Part shown: positions 1 to 12,309 of the stretch, one piece after another
Position numbering within the stretch: the stretch's first letter is position 1
Layout of the letters: the number at the start of each line of letters is the position of its first letter
Assembly (NCBI GenBank): GCA_031761405.1
Contig: JASEVX010000001.1
Coordinates: forward strand, 115,059,071 to 115,123,070
Source of the DNA: Serripes groenlandicus
Lineage: Eukaryota > Mollusca > Bivalvia > Cardiida > Cardiidae
Direction: 5' to 3'
DNA: 64,000 nt
Notes under the pieces: generated by a model
What the model saw: only the letters and a program-made list of their open reading frames with translations
The model's database searches: none
What the model was told of the DNA's origin: nothing
Position numbers and translations under genes: made by a program

Positions 1-439
1 TTGGGGAAAAAATATAAATGAAAGTATAATCAAGGAAAACATTATAGAGTAAACAAAGGAGAAAGTGTTCTTATAAAGAAATTGTTAATTTTTCCACAAT
101 GTTTTCAAATGTCATCTGCTAAATGAGCTTGCAAGTGGGAAAGCCTTAAAATGGAATATATGACATTTTGAGGGGTTTTAACTATGTTTCTGTTAACATG
201 ATTGTACAAAAAAAGGGCTATTTGTAGGTGACACTCAACTTATATTATGTACATTTAATCTAGGGGCATTATCACATTTCCATACATGCAACACAACATT
301 GTGGAAAAAGAAGTTTCCTTTAAAGCACATAATCTAATCTCCTATAAAACATATATTTGTTGGTTCATGTTATTGTAGATACTACCTTTTTACAAAGGTA
401 GTTAAAATGCATCTGAGATGAAAATTTATGCTATTGAGG
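1..439. other. No gene seen; AT-rich
   Basis: No coding exon, RNA gene or clear repeat boundary was recognised. The DNA is AT-rich and its composition matches the dispersed repeats that follow. Confidence 0.5.
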
Positions 440-740
440 AAAATGCACTATGAGGGGAAGTGCAGTGTACAAGAACCATAACTGTAATTTACATAATTAC
501 AGAGTTATTGCCCTTTGTTACTTTTTGTTTAGCGTAGAATAATTTCAAAACTTATGGATGGAATTCAATAAAACTTCATACTACGATACAACACATTGAG
601 AGGAAATGCAGTGAACAAGAACCATAACTCTATTTTAGCTAATTACAGAGTTATTGCCCTTTGTTATATTTTCTTGTTCATAGAATAATTTTCATCGCCC
701 TTTCTTACTTTTTTATGTCCGGAGATTATCTTTAAAACTA
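440..740 (+). repeat. Dispersed repeat with internal duplication
   Basis: Two imperfect copies of about 150 bp share the phrases GAAGTGCAGTGTACAAGAAC and GTTATTGCCCTTTGTTA. The same sequence recurs at 37.86-38.10 kb, so this is one dispersed family. No coding capacity was seen. Confidence 0.6.
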
Positions 741-1044
741 CAAGTTGGAATTTAAGGTAGGGTTTCTTAATATTCCACTACCTTTCCTATCAGGGCGACG
801 TTCGGGGGTATTAATCACATTCAGTGATAGTTCTAGTTGTAGTCAAAAGTCATCTACTGTAAAGGGGTTTGTAAGTGGGAAAGAGTTAATGGATGAATAA
901 CAGATGTTTTCTGTCTTGTCAAATTGTTTGCAGCAGATGACACTTGAACATATTTCCATAAAGGAGACATTGCTTATGAGGGTCAATTTTAATTCCAATA
1001 TTGTTTTCTACTGGTATGATATATTATGAAATAATTAATTTCAT
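741..1044. other. No gene seen
   Basis: Non-coding, AT-rich sequence with nothing recognised. Confidence 0.4.
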
Positions 1045-1273
1045 TTAACCCTTTCCCTCATAGGTCTGCAGCAGATCACTTTGAAAACGTCTAGTCAAAA
1101 GTACAGAAAATCCCTTTAAATGAAAGAACAATTATTGAATAGAGTCGAAAACATGGTGAAAAAAGGAAAAATTACTCATTTTGAGCAATTTCTTCTTTTG
1201 TGGCCATGTTTTCAATAAGCTGTCTGCTGCAGAAGTTTCAGAAAGCATCTATATGAGCGAAAAGAGGGTAAAA
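1045..1273 (+). mobile_element. TTAA-bounded MITE, near full length
   Basis: The left end is TTAACCCTTTCCCTCATA and the right end is a decayed mirror of it. Inside are the family's hallmarks: CTGCAGCAG near each end and a central hairpin of AATTGCTC/GAGCAATT type followed by CTTTTGT. The TTAA border and CCC/GGG termini are like non-autonomous piggyBac elements. The superfamily assignment is inference. Confidence 0.7.
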
Positions 1274-1420
1274 AAGATTTCAGACTTTTTCTAATGGGGG
1301 TTTTCTCAATTTTGTCTACTGCAAGTTTGATTTCTAACCCTAAACCTAACCTTAAATTTATACAAATTAATGTACTAAAATAATGTCATTCTTGCTACAT
1401 CCAAATACAAAAAATTGCAT

Positions 1421-1479
1421 AAGTAAACAATGGAACAACAGGAGAGGTTTAATTTCCTCTGTTGTTCCATTGTTTACTT
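1421..1479. repeat. 59-bp hairpin
   Basis: The arm AAGTAAACAATGGAACAACA is followed about 20 bp later by its exact reverse complement. It could be a small foldback element or a hairpin RNA. No function is shown. Confidence 0.8.
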
Positions 1480-1984
1480 CTTGCACTTATAGGGAAAATT
1501 ACAGTTGTGTACAATTCTGTGTCTGATGTATAAATTATAAAAAGAACAACTGTTGACAACAATTCTCATCAATGTACAGTCTTTGAATGAACAAATCTGT
1601 CTTTGTATACATAATTCATAATACATTAACCAAACAACATAAATCATCAGCAGCTGCTGCTGTCCTTAAACAAGTGTTTCCTTGTAAAGTCTCTTTTTTC
1701 TTTCCTGGAACCACACTGGACATGATGACTGTTCACTAGTTTTCTCATCATTTTGTTTGCATACAGACTTGCACATTTTGGGAAGAGAGCTAGTGAAAAG
1801 TGTTTGCTGTTGGGATTTTGGCAGTCTCAGGTCTCACATATAGTGCTAACCTGCCTACATAGTTTGTTGCCAGTAATACAATCAGTTGATACAGTATATC
1901 AAACTTATTCAATGATAATAATACAAGTTAATTTGATAATGTTTAAATCATTTTTGGTTAACCCATGACGTGACCTATATGTGT
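1480..1984. other. No gene seen
   Basis: Non-coding, AT-rich. Short open frames lack any recognisable protein or splice context. Confidence 0.4.
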
Positions 1985-2130
1985 AATTTTTAGCTCTACT
2001 GGCCAAAGGCCAGAAGGGCGTATGTCGTGGCGATTTGTCTGTCGTCTGTGTGTGCGTCCGACCGACGGACGACGCCGGAGGAATTCGTTAAATGAGCGGT
2101 TCAAGGCAAACATACCTTGATATAATTTTA
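1985..2130 (+). mobile_element. 5' head of a TTTTTAGCT-type element
   Basis: Starts TTTTTAGCTCTACTGGCC, with the AAAGGCCAGAAGGGC and GTCGTGGCGATTTGTC phrases found at other element heads in this window. The reverse complement of this head is at 62.73-62.80 kb. The internal tandem units are missing, so this copy is truncated. Confidence 0.6.
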
Positions 2131-3028
2131 ACAAGTGTACATAAAGATCTGCAATTGCATCCATGTTAAAGGATCTTAATGGTGAACGGCAAAGAATGGT
2201 TATGCACAGGTTAATCCAGATATTCATTGGCACACATGCCTAAAGCTTGGTTTCCAAAATTGATTGGTTGGGGTTAAACGCCATTTTCAATTTTTTTTCA
2301 GTCATATCAAGGTGGCCAGTTCATCTACTCATATGTTTTCCGGATTTCTCACACCAGTTCTATGACACTTGTCACAGTGACTTGTCAAACGTCGGAAAGA
2401 ATGTCGCCCAAGCTGGGGTTCATTATAAAATAATGATTAAGCATGAAAAACAGTCAAATTCTTGCTGGTTTATTTAGTGTGTCTACCAGTGCAGCAATTG
2501 AATTTTAATATAGTATGCAAAGTGAATAGAAGAAAAAGTACCATTCATTTTATTGTGTCATCTGCGTAGCATGGTAGGCACTTAGGGATTACTTTTTTTT
2601 TTGTCCGGCGTCTGTACGTCACGTTTTCAAATCACTTTTTTTCTACTCAAAGGATTACATTGAAACTTCTGGCAAATGTTTATATCAATGTGTGTGATTG
2701 GTTCACAAAAGGAGGATAATCCAAATATTTTTATTACCCCTTTTCTGTCAATGATGTTATTTTAGGTCTTTGCCTTATCTACAGGATTTTTATTTTGGAA
2801 ATGTCTTTTTCAGGTAAAGGGTTATTAGAAGTTCTTTGTAAACAATCTCTAATTTCATTTTTAGATTTTTACAATTTTAAATCATCCTTATAATAGTGCA
2901 AACTTGAAAACATTGTAGGGAAAGGAGAGAGTGTAAGTTAGCTGTAATATTAAAAAGGCATTTATAGACAGAAAAAGGGAAAACAAGATATAAAGCAATA
3001 CATCATTTATAATGATTTTCCTTTTTTC
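2131..3028. other. No gene seen
   Basis: Repeat-derived or unique non-coding sequence. It includes another weak head-like phrase (GTCCGGCGTCTGTACG) near 2600. No exon was recognised. Confidence 0.4.
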
Positions 3029-3682
3029 CACTAGATTTTTAGCTCTACTGGCCTGGCTGAAAGCCAGTCGAGCTTATGTCATGGCACTTGTCCAGGATGC
3101 TTGTGTCTGTGCGTTCTGCCGTCCGTCCGTTGATTTTTTTTTTGCTTCAAACAACTTCATAGGAAGCATCCTCTCAATGTCTTCTCCTAAATTCCCTCAA
3201 TTTTTTTGGAACTATGCAAAATTTGGGTTTCCATGGCAACAGAAAGAAAAAAATAGTGAAAACTTAAAAATCTTCTTCTCCGAAAGTGTCAGGCGGATTT
3301 TCAAATAGTTTTAAAGAAACGTTCCTTTGGTGACCTTCTATCAGATTCCTTCAAGCCAAGTTGATAGGTCAAAGAACATGGCCACCAGGGGACGGGGCTT
3401 ATTCGCCCTATATGGCTATAGTGAAAACTTAAAAAATCATCTTCTCTGAAAGTGTTTGGGCAATTTTCAAATAATTTTGTAGAAATGTTCCTTGAGAGAC
3501 CCTATAACAGATTCCTTCAAGACATGTTGATTGGTCGAAAAACATGGCCGCCAGAGGGCGGGGCTATTTTGCCGTATACGGCTATAGTGAACACTTAGAA
3601 AATCTTCTCTTCCAAAGTCAAGCGGATTTTCAAATAATTTTGGCAGTGGAGTGATACTGGCCCTCTTGGGCCTCTTGTTCAG
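3029..3682 (+). mobile_element. Non-autonomous element with ~170-bp internal units
   Basis: The head TTTTTAGCTCTACTGGCCTG is followed by about two units containing AAGCCATGTTGATTGGTCGA, GGGCGGGGCTATTTTGCC and CAAATAATTTTGTAGAAATG. The 3' end is a hairpin, GGCCCTCTTGGGCC, then TCTTGTT. Internal tandem units plus a 3' hairpin resemble bivalve Pearl or Helentron-derived elements. That comparison is inference. Confidence 0.65.
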
Positions 3683-3691
3683 TCATCTGCT

Positions 3692-4705
3692 GCAGATTTT
3701 AAGCTCCACCTGCTGAAAGCCAGTCGAGCTTTTGTCATGGCGAATTGTCCGTCGTTCGTGCGTAAACTTTTTGCTTTAAACGACTTCTCCCTAACCACTT
3801 GGCCAATTGGGATAAAACTTCTTAGGAAGCATCCCCTCAATGGCCTCGCCTAAATTCCTTCATATTTTTTGGATCCATGTAAATTTCTGGTTTCCTTGGC
3901 AACCAAAAGATAAAAAATAGTGAACTTAAAAAATCTTCTCCTCCGAAAGTGTTTGGCCAATTTTCAAATTATTTTGTAGAAATGTTCCTTTGGAGATATC
4001 TATCAGATTTTTTTAAAGTCATGTTGCTTTGCCAAAAACATGGCCACCAGAGGGCGGGGCTATTTTGCTTTATATGGCTATAGTGAAAACTTAGAATCTT
4101 CTCCTCCGAAAGTGTGGCCGATTTTCAAATAATTTTGTAGAATATTCCTTGGGTGACCCTCTTTCCTTCAAGCCATGTTGATTGGTCGAAAAACATAGTC
4201 GCCAGAGGGCAGGGCTATTTTGCCCTATATGGCTATAGTGAAAACGTAAAAATCTTTTCCTCCGAAAGAGTTTGGCCAATTTTCAAATTATTTTGTAGAA
4301 ATGTTCCTTGGGAGACCCTCTATCAGATTTGTTTAAAGTCATGTTGCTTTGCCAAAATCATGGCCACCAGAGGGCGGGACTATTTTGCCTTATATGGCTA
4401 TAGTGAAAACTTAAAATTTTCTTCTCCGAAAGTGTTGATTTTCAAATAATTTCATAGAAATATTTCTAGGGTTCCTCTATCAGATTCTTTCAAGCCATGT
4501 TGATTGGTCGAAAACTATGGCCACCAGGGGGCGGGGTCATTTTGCCTTAAATGGCTATATTATTTTGTAGAAATGTTCCTAGCCTCTGTCAGATTCCTTA
4601 AAGCCATGTTGATTGGTCAAAAAACATGGCCACCAGGGGTGGGGCTGTTCGGCGATTTATGTTTTGCCTAATGGCAGTGGAGTGATATTGGCACTCTTGT
4701 TTGTA
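3692..4705 (+). mobile_element. Second adjacent element of the same family
   Basis: A degraded head (TTTAAGCTCCACCTGCTG) leads into about five diverged units of roughly 170 bp with the AAGCCATGTTGATTGGTC and CAGAGGGCGGGGCT signatures. It ends near GGAGTGATATTGGCACTCTT. Short open frames inside are by-products of the repeats. Confidence 0.65.
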
Positions 4706-4747
4706 TTATGGGAAAGCGTAAATTGATTTCCTGAAATTATACTTGTT

Positions 4748-4908
4748 ACTCGCAGCAGATGACTTTGACAACATATCTAGGCTAAAATATGGAAAATCTG
4801 TACAAATATAAGTTAAATAATTGAATAAAATTGCAAACATTGTGACAAAAGAAGAAATTACTCATTTGGGGCAATTTCTCCTTTTGTCACTATGTTTTCA
4901 AATGATGC
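4748..4908 (+). mobile_element. MITE, internal portion
   Basis: Shows CGCAGCAGATGACTTTGA, GAAAATCTGTACAAAT and the central hairpin AAGAAATTACTC...GGGCAATTTCTCC. The CCCTTTCCC terminus is lost on both sides. Confidence 0.55.
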
Positions 4909-5208
4909 CTGATGTAAATGTGTCAAAAAATAAATTCATTTGGGAAATGGATAATATCACTTTTATTATAAAATGTCTGTCTTCAAAAGGGACATATTAT
5001 TTAAACTTTACAACATGTGGCATACACAAATGTTGTTCTGAATTAATTTAAAGAATCCTTATTGTGTCTTCACCAAACTTGAATAATGTTAATGGGTATT
5101 ATATCTAGACTTGTGTTCATTGAACAGCCAATCAGCCCTAGACATGTTCGAGTTATGGCCCCTTGAAGGCGAGTAATTGTTTTAGTTTGACAGTGTTTAT
5201 ATTTTCAG

Positions 5209-5557
5209 TTTTACCCAATCGACATCCCATGTACAGAGTTTAGACCTATCCTACAACTCATCGCTAGATAATGAAGTTATGAGAAACATCATACAAGGCT
5301 CCTGTCATGCGACCTCCCAATTAGAACAGCTCACGCTCAATAACTGCGGTATAACATCACCTCTTGGTCCGGAACTCCTCGACGTCATAGGTGAAATATT
5401 GACAATGCCACGCCCTCTCAGAGATTTGCAATTCACATGCGATAAAGTGATCAAGTTGGATTTTGACAGTGTTGAGCATATTTGGAGAAATGTGTGGTCT
5501 GATGATGCGGATGTTTATATAATGGACAGTTCTATAAAGTTGGGAGTTAAGAATTAA
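5209..5557 (+). CDS. Terminal exon of a leucine-rich-repeat protein
   Basis: A 3' splice site (ATATTTTCAG, ending at 5208) opens a frame that runs to a TAA at 5555-5557, giving about 115 residues. It begins with an LRR consensus stretch (HVQSLDLSYNSSLDNEV) and a second repeat (LEQLTLNNCGITSPLG), followed by an acidic, Trp-containing tail ending IKLGVKN. Two consecutive LRRs with LxxLxLxxC/N spacing are plain in the sequence. The ribonuclease-inhibitor-like spacing suggests a large intracellular LRR protein, and the C-terminus of Tonsoku-like (TONSL) is one candidate I cannot confirm. The first in-frame ATG (5279) lies inside an LRR, so it is not the start. Upstream exons were not found and may lie outside the window. 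It is the only likely host-gene exon here. Confidence 0.6.
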
Positions 5558-5616
5558 AACAGTTTTGTTTAGTAAAACCTTATTTTATCTTGGTGAAAAA
5601 AGTTCTTACAACTTTA

Positions 5617-5736
5617 CCATTCCTTTCCCACTTGCAGACGCATTTTAATGCATCTGCAGTAGACAACTTTTGAAAAGATTATGGCAAATGGAGAAATTGC
5701 CCAGTATGAGCAATTTCTCCTTTAGTCACAACTCAG
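5617..5736 (+). mobile_element. MITE fragment (left half)
   Basis: CCTTTCCCACTTGCAGACGC, a CTGCAGTAGAC motif, then the GAGAAATTGC...GAGCAATTTCTCCT hairpin. The right end is missing. Confidence 0.55.
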
Positions 5737-5776
5737 GACCTATATATCAATCAGGTGCGCTACCGCTTAGCCCATC

Positions 5777-6019
5777 TGACTAGTCCAGACGGTAACAACG
5801 AGGGTCATAGTTCTATAAATCCAGGGATCGCGGGTCTGTCTAGTCCAGACGGTAACGACGAGGGTCATAGTGCTATCAATCCAGGGGTCGCGGGTTTGTC
5901 TAGTCCAGACGGTAACGACGAGGGTCATAGTGCTATCAATCCAGGGATCGCGGGTCTGTCTAGTCCAGACGGTAACGACGAGGGTCATAGTGCTATCAAT
6001 CCAGGGGTTGCGGGTTTGA
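5777..6019 (+). repeat. 60-bp minisatellite, 4 copies
   Basis: Four exact-length 60-bp units, nearly identical, carry TCTAGTCCAGACGGTAACGA and GAGGGTCATAGTGCTATCAA. Because 60 is divisible by 3, the array is open on both strands; the plus frame gives a 20-residue repeat with SSPDGNDEGHSAINPG. No splice sites or gene context support translation. Confidence 0.85.
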
Positions 6020-6357
6020 AACTATTATTCATCAGAGTTCTAGATAAGAAGCGTTTTTCTAAAATCCTTATTTAACCCGCTAACCCTATGTTGTAATTAC
6101 TCAAAAGAATCGTCTCCTACAACATAGGGTTTGGTTGGATAATAAGAGGAATAGTGTGGGGAAAAGAGCTGAAACCTTATCTGGATTAGCATCATTCATC
6201 TTCCATCAAGGAGCTCAATAGTCTGATGTGAGAAGCTAGCCTGTTACCTGGGAAGAATGCTGTGTGACATACTGGTGCAAGAAAGCCAGGAAAAACACTT
6301 ACAGTGTCCTGCCAGCTACCCTGATATAACTGAAATACTGTACCGTTTAATATGGCA
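6020..6357. other. No gene seen
   Basis: Non-coding. A short inverted match, AACCCTATGTTGTAATTAC / CTACAACATAGGGTT, occurs around 6080-6130. Confidence 0.4.
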
Positions 6358-6523
6358 TTAACCCTTTCCCACTGATAGACGCCTCTGCAGCATACAAATC
6401 TTGACAATGTGTTCAACTTTTTAAACTGTTATGTATCTTATTTATAGAGATTGCCTGTGTTTTTGCCAGAGATGTTTTCGAAGTCATCTCCTGCAGATTT
6501 GTTGTATGTGGGAAATGGCTTAA
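6358..6523 (+). mobile_element. Short complete MITE
   Basis: TTAACCCTTTCCCACTGATA at the left and TGTATGTGGGAAATGGCTTAA at the right, with CTGCAGCA and CCTGCAG subterminal motifs. At 166 bp it lacks part of the central hairpin. Confidence 0.7.
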
Positions 6524-6610
6524 TTTTACTGTGATATTCATTGTTATGCCCCCAACTTCAGATGGTGGGGGTATATTGCTCTGTAATTGTTTGTTTATTT
6601 GTTACACTTT

Positions 6611-7853
6611 TTAGCTCACTTGAGCACTAAGTGCGCAAGGTGAGTTATTGTGATCGCCTTTTGTCCGTTGTGCGGTGTGCGGCAACATCTTCTTCTCAGT
6701 AACCATTGTGTCATTTGGAATGAAACTTCACAGAAAGCATCCTTTCAATCACCTCACCAGAATTCCTTCAAATTTTTAGGATCCATGCAGAATTCTGGTT
6801 GCCATGTCAACCAAACAAAAAGGACTTTAACATTTTTCTTCTCCCAAACTGGTTGGCAGAGTTTCAAATAATTTTGTAGAAATGTTCCTTGGATGACCCT
6901 CTATCATATTCTTTCAAGCCATGTTGATTGATCGAAAAAAATAGCTGCCAGGGGGCGGGGCTGTTTTGCCTTATATGACTATAGTGAAAACTTAAAAAAT
7001 CTTCTCCTGAAAAATATCTGATTTTCAAATAATTTTGTAGAAATGTTTCTTAAGTGACCAAGTATCAGATTCCCCCAAGCCATGTTGATTAGTCGAAAAA
7101 CATGGCCGCTAGTGGGCAGGTCTATTTTGCCTTATATGACCATAGTGAAAACTTAAAAAATCTTCTCCTCCAAAAGTGTTGAGCAGATTTTCAAATAATT
7201 TTTGTAGAAATGTTCCTTGGGTGGCCCTATATCAGATTCCTTCAAGCCATGTTGATTAGTCGAAAAACATGGCCGCCAGTGGGCAGGTCTATTTTGCCTT
7301 ATATGACCATAGTGAGAACTTAAAAAATCTTCTCCTTCGAAAGTGTTGAGCAGATTTTCAAATAATTTTGTTAAATTGTTCCTTGGGTGACCCTCTATCA
7401 GATTCCTTCAAGCCATGTTGATTGGTTGAAAAACATGGCCACCAGAGGGCAGGGCTATTTTGCCTTATATGACCATAGTGAAAACTTAAAAAATCTTCTT
7501 GTCTGAAAGTGTCTGGCTGATATTCAAATAACTTTGTAGAAATGTTCCTAGGCTGACCCTCTATCAGATTCCTGCAAGCCATGTTGATTGGTTGAAAAAT
7601 ATGGCCGCCAGGGGGTTGGGTTATTTTGCCTTATATGGCTATTGTGAAAACTTAAAATATCCTCTCCTCCGAAGGTGTCAGGCCAATTTTCAAATAATTT
7701 TGCAGAAACATTCCTTGGGTGACACTCTACAAGATTCCTTTAAGCCATGGTGGTTGGTAAAAAACATGGCCACCAGGGGGCAGGGCTGTTTTAAGATTTG
7801 ATTTTTGCCTTATGGCCGTGGAGCGATACTGGCCCTCTTGGGCCTCTTGTTCA
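6611..7853 (+). mobile_element. Large element with six ~170-bp units
   Basis: The head TTTTAGCTCACTTGAGCACT (a variant head with an ACTTGAGC...GCGCAAGGTGAG stem) is followed by about six units with AAGCCATGTTGATTGGT and GGGCAGGGCTATTTTGCC. It ends in the hairpin GGCCCTCTTGGGCC and TCTTGTTC. This is the best preserved copy of the family. Its open frames on both strands reflect unit periodicity. Confidence 0.7.
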
Positions 7854-10482
7854 CATTGTATGTTGAAGATGCTGAGTGTGACTTTTAGACTTTTGTTTGA
7901 TTTTGAGAATTTGAGATTAATTCAAAAATTTTATTTACACTCCTTAATTTCTTATTGTGATCATTCATTTATCAAATATAATTCTTTAACATATCAAACA
8001 GGTTTTGATGTCAAACATTTGAAAAACCGTCTTTTAAGGTTTTGCTATTTTTGGACTCAGTCAGTTTTAACACTTGCGTTTAGCTCAACGTTTAAGTTTC
8101 GTTTTTAGCTTGACTATTCGAAGAAAAATGAGGACTTTACTACTCGCCCCAGTGTCGGTGTCCGGTTAATGTTTTAGGGCAAGCTGGCATTTTCATTTAT
8201 AACTCCAATACCCTTCATTCAAATCACTTCATACTTCACTCATTTGTTAAGGACCATCACACAATTAGGTTACACAACTCCATTGTATCCTAAATATGGA
8301 GTTATGGCCCTTGATTGACATAGGGAATTTGATTTTTTAAATTACATATATTTAAATGTATGTATCTTTTCAGTTGCTTTTACATAGGGTATATATGATT
8401 TAATAGTACTTAAAGGCAATATACATGTACTAAAATAGTGCTTAAGTGAATAAGCATTGTAAAGTTGAGCGCGCTGTCCTCCGACATCTATTGTTTTACT
8501 TTTTCTCAATAAGTACTTGTGTTAGGGCTTTCATATTTGTAATATAGTTACATCTTATACCTTTCTTTACATTGCTGAATATGCTTAGTGTGATCTTCTT
8601 TTTGGGGTCAAAAGCATGATTTTGGGTGGATAAAGTTTTAGTGCAAGTTGGAATTTATTTTTACTTTTTCTCAATAAGTACTTGTGCTAGGGCTTTCAAA
8701 TTTTGAATATTATTACATCTAATACCTTTATTCATATTGTTATTTGTAATATAATTACATATAATACCTTTCTTCACGTTGTATGTTGAAGATGCTGAGT
8801 GTGACCTTTTGGGGGTAAAAAACAAGATTTTTGTTCGATTTTGAGAATTTGAGATAAGTTCATAATTTTTGGTTTCATTCCTTTCTAATTGTGATCATTC
8901 ATTTATCAAATATAATTCTTCAACATTTCAAACAAGTTTTGGTGTCCTCTGACAGCTCTTGTTTGTAACTCTTTTAGATCTGACATTACTAATGGGTTTC
9001 CTTGGGGTAAGATAATCATTCTAATACCAAGGGACACAATGAGATTTTAAAATCACTGCAATTATTTTTGTCTCGCACATTGTACGCTGAAGATGCTGAG
9101 TGTGACCTTTTTGGGGGGGTAAAACACTTGATTTTTGGTGGATTTTGAGAATTGGACATAGCTTCTTCATATTTTGTTGGATTAATTTCAATTTTTGTAA
9201 GAATTTTTGCCCTTTTTGACATAGACTTTTGGTTAAGTTTTTTGTACGAATTCACTTTTTTTCAAAACCATTACAGATATTGCTTTGAAACTAAGAACAC
9301 TTATTCACCATCATTACATCCATCAACAGACAAGAGTAAAACCATTAGAGATATAGCTTTATACACTTACAATACTTATTTACCATCATTACCTCCATCA
9401 ACAGACAAGAGTACATTACTCTGTCAAGGTTTTTGTAAGAATTATTGCTCTTTTCGACATAGACTATTGGTTAAGTTTTTTGTACCAATTTACTTTTTTT
9501 CAAAACCATAACAGATATTGCTTTGAAACTAACAACACTTTTTTACCATCATTACATCCATCAACAGACAAGAGTACATTACTCTGTCAAGGTTTTTGTA
9601 AGAATTATTGCTCTTTTCGACATTGACTATTGGTTAAGTTTTTTGTACCAATTCACTTTTTGTCAAAACCATAACAGATATTCCTTTAAAACTAACAACA
9701 ATTTTTCCCTTTCATTACCTCCATAATCAGACAAGAGTACATCATCTGTCAATTTTTTTTAAAAGAATTATGGCCCTTTCTTTACTTAGAATTTTGGTTT
9801 TAAGTTTTTCAAACCACCCCAATTTTTTTCAAAACCATTAGAGATATAGCTTACACACTTACAATACTTATTTACCATCATTACCTATATCTACAGACAA
9901 GAGTACATAATTCTGTCAAGGTTTTTTTTAAAGAATTATAGCCCTCTTTCGATTTAGAATTTTGGTTGAGTTATTCATACCAAATCAATTTTTTTTCAAA
10001 ACAATTAGAGATATAGCTTTAACACTTACAATATCTTTTATCCATCAATACCTCCACCAACAGCCAAGAGTGAAGGTTTTTGTAATGATAAGGACCCTTT
10101 AACGACTTATAAAGTACTTTGCTTATAAATAGTATGATAAAGTAATTGCTTATGTTTTCTGTACCACCCAAAATAGTTTTGTTTTATTGGCAAGATTATT
10201 ATTCATAAAAGAAATATTGATTATTTAGTGATTATTTAGTGATTATTTGTTAATTATGTCTTTTTATTTTTATGATTGATGGAAAGAATATTAAAGATAA
10301 AGAAAAAATACCACAATCTGTTAAAACTTTTATTCAATTGCCAAGGTGGCTACAATCAGATTCCTTCAAGCCATGTTGATTGGTTGAAAGCTATGGTAGC
10401 CAGGGGTTGGGGCTTATATGGCTAAAGTGAAATAAAATAAAATTAGGTGAGCGATCCTGAGGGCCATGATGGCCCTCTTGTT
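7854..10482 (+). repeat. Composite dispersed repeats with ~165-bp units
   Basis: TGTATGTTGAAGATGCTGAG recurs near 7860, 8780 and 9085 (slightly changed). A second head, TTTTTAGCTTGACTATTCGA, occurs near 8104, and a CTCTGACAGCTCTTGTTT end near 8950. From 9265 to 10100 a unit of about 165 bp (CAGATATTGCTTTGAAACTA, CAACAGACAAGAGTACAT, AGAATTATTGCTCTTTTCGA) repeats about five times. The tract closes near 10480 with the perfect hairpin GAGGGCCATGATGGCCCTC plus TTGTTT. Confidence 0.6.
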
Positions 10483-10779
10483 TAAAACAAACCATAGCTT
10501 ATGAAATACTTATAGTTGGGGTCTTTCTTTCTTATAAACAACAAATCTGCCTTACTTTGAAAGGTAATATTTGGGGTTCGTTATCCATCGTCTCCATTTT
10601 GCCCTCTCTTCGGTGAATCACACTTTGACTTAATGTATAAGCGAAAATATCAATGCAGAGAGGTTGGAAGTATTGTGTCGTCCTGGGCCTGTATTCACTA
10701 AACTTTCAACTTTGGACTTGAGACTAATATAAAGTATATAAGTATATATAAGTATATATTGACTAATATAAAGTCAAAT

Positions 10780-11068
10780 CCCAAGTTCGCTTTTAGAGTG
10801 ACTGGCCTTCTTATGCCGTGGCATGGTGTCCGTCGTATTTGTAGTTAAATATTGATGAGAGTTTGGTTCCTTTCGAAAACCAGCCAGATGTGCCCTTGCA
10901 TGCCTGGATTATGGCCCTTGAAATTGTCAAAATTGCTATAATACAGCTTGTGAACACAATAGAGCCTCCATTTACTATCCGATCTTCACCATACATATAT
11001 GCTCTGGATTGAAAATGACCAAAGAACCATCCCAGTAGAGCATAGGCCCTCAGGGGCCTCTTGTCTGG
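10780..11068 (+). mobile_element. Short TTTTTAGCT-type element
   Basis: A TTTTAGAGTGACTGGCC head, one unit (ATTATGGCCCTTGAAATTGT, ACAATAGAGCCTCCATTTAC) and a GGCCCTCAGGGGCCTCTTG hairpin end. The unit matches, in reverse, the units in the 61.3-62.8 kb element. Confidence 0.65.
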
Positions 11069-11149
11069 ATTCTTCAAGATTTAGATTTAGTCGTGATCAC
11101 CAAATGGTTAAAAAAAACAAAAGGGCCATGATATATCGATCACCTTGTT

Positions 11150-11345
11150 TAATAGAACTGCAATAGTTTTTACTCTATACATATAAGGAAAACAAGCAAC
11201 CCCCCCTGGTGGCCATGTTTTTCAACCGATCAGAATAAATTTAACAATGTTGGCAGAAGGTCACACCAGGAACATTTATGCCAAATTATTTTCAAATCGT
11301 ACCAGTGAATTAGTACAAGATTATTTGTTTAAGTTTTCACTATAT
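11150..11345 (-). repeat. Inverted fragment of the ~170-bp unit
   Basis: The reverse complement shows the unit's hallmarks (CAAATTATTTGG-like and GGCCACCAGGGGG phrases). It lies directly before the 48-bp array. Confidence 0.5.
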
Positions 11346-12275
11346 GACATATAAGGAAAACAAATCCTCTAAAAAATTACTGGTACCCTTGATACTGACA
11401 TCCGAAAACAGATCCTCTAACAATTTACTGTTACCCTTGATACTGACTTCCGAAAACAGGTCCTCTAACAATGTACTGTTACCATTAATACTGACTTCCG
11501 AAAACAGGTCCTCTAACAATCTACTGTAACCTTTGATACTGACTTCCAAAAACAGATCCTCTAACAATTTACTGGTACCCTTGACACTGACTTCCGAAAA
11601 CAGATCCTCTAACAATTTACTGGTACCATTGATACTGAATTCTGAAAACAGGCCCTCTAACAATTTACTGTTACCCTTAATACTGACTTCCGAAAACAGG
11701 TCCTCTAACAATGTACTGTTACCCTTGATACTGACTTCCGAAAACAGGTCCTGTAACAATCTACTGTTACCCTTGATACTGACTTCCGAAAACAGGTCCT
11801 CTAACAATTTACTGACTTTCAAAAACAGGTCCTTTGACAATTTACTGTTACCCTTGATACTGACTTCCGAAAATAGGTCCTAACAATTTACTGACTTACG
11901 AAAACAGGTCCTTTAACAATTGACTGTAACCCTTGATACTGACTTCCGAAAACAGGTCCTCTAACAATTTACTGTAACCCTTGATACTGACTTCCGAAAA
12001 CAGGTCCTCTAATAATTTACTGTTACCCTTGATACTGCCTTCCGAAAACAGATCCCCTAATAATTTACTGTTACCCTTGATACTGACTTCTGAAAACAGG
12101 TCCTCTAACAATTTACTGTTACCCTTGATACTGCCTTCCGAAAACAGATCCCCTAATAATTTACTGTTACCCTTGATACTGACTTCTGAAAACAGGTCCT
12201 CTAACAATTTACTGTTACCCTTGATACTGACTTCCGAAAACTGATCCTCTAAAAATTTACTGGTACCCTTAACGC
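11346..12275. repeat. 48-bp minisatellite, about 19 copies
   Basis: The unit is CTCTAACAATTTACTGTTAC + CCTTGATACTGACTTCCGAA + AACAGGTC, with scattered substitutions and one shortened stretch near 11810-11900. The 48-bp length preserves frame, so both strands are largely open: plus gives LLLPLILTSENRSSNN and minus gives KLLEDLFSEVSIKGNS. No start context, splice site or domain supports a real protein. Confidence 0.9.
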
Positions 12276-12309
12276 TGATTGATCGTTAATCCCCCCCCCC
12301 AACATACCA

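Noticed and set aside
11340..12207. Minus-strand repeat protein LLEDLFSEVSIKGNSK
   Set aside because: Both strands of the 48-bp minisatellite are open; no gene structure around it.
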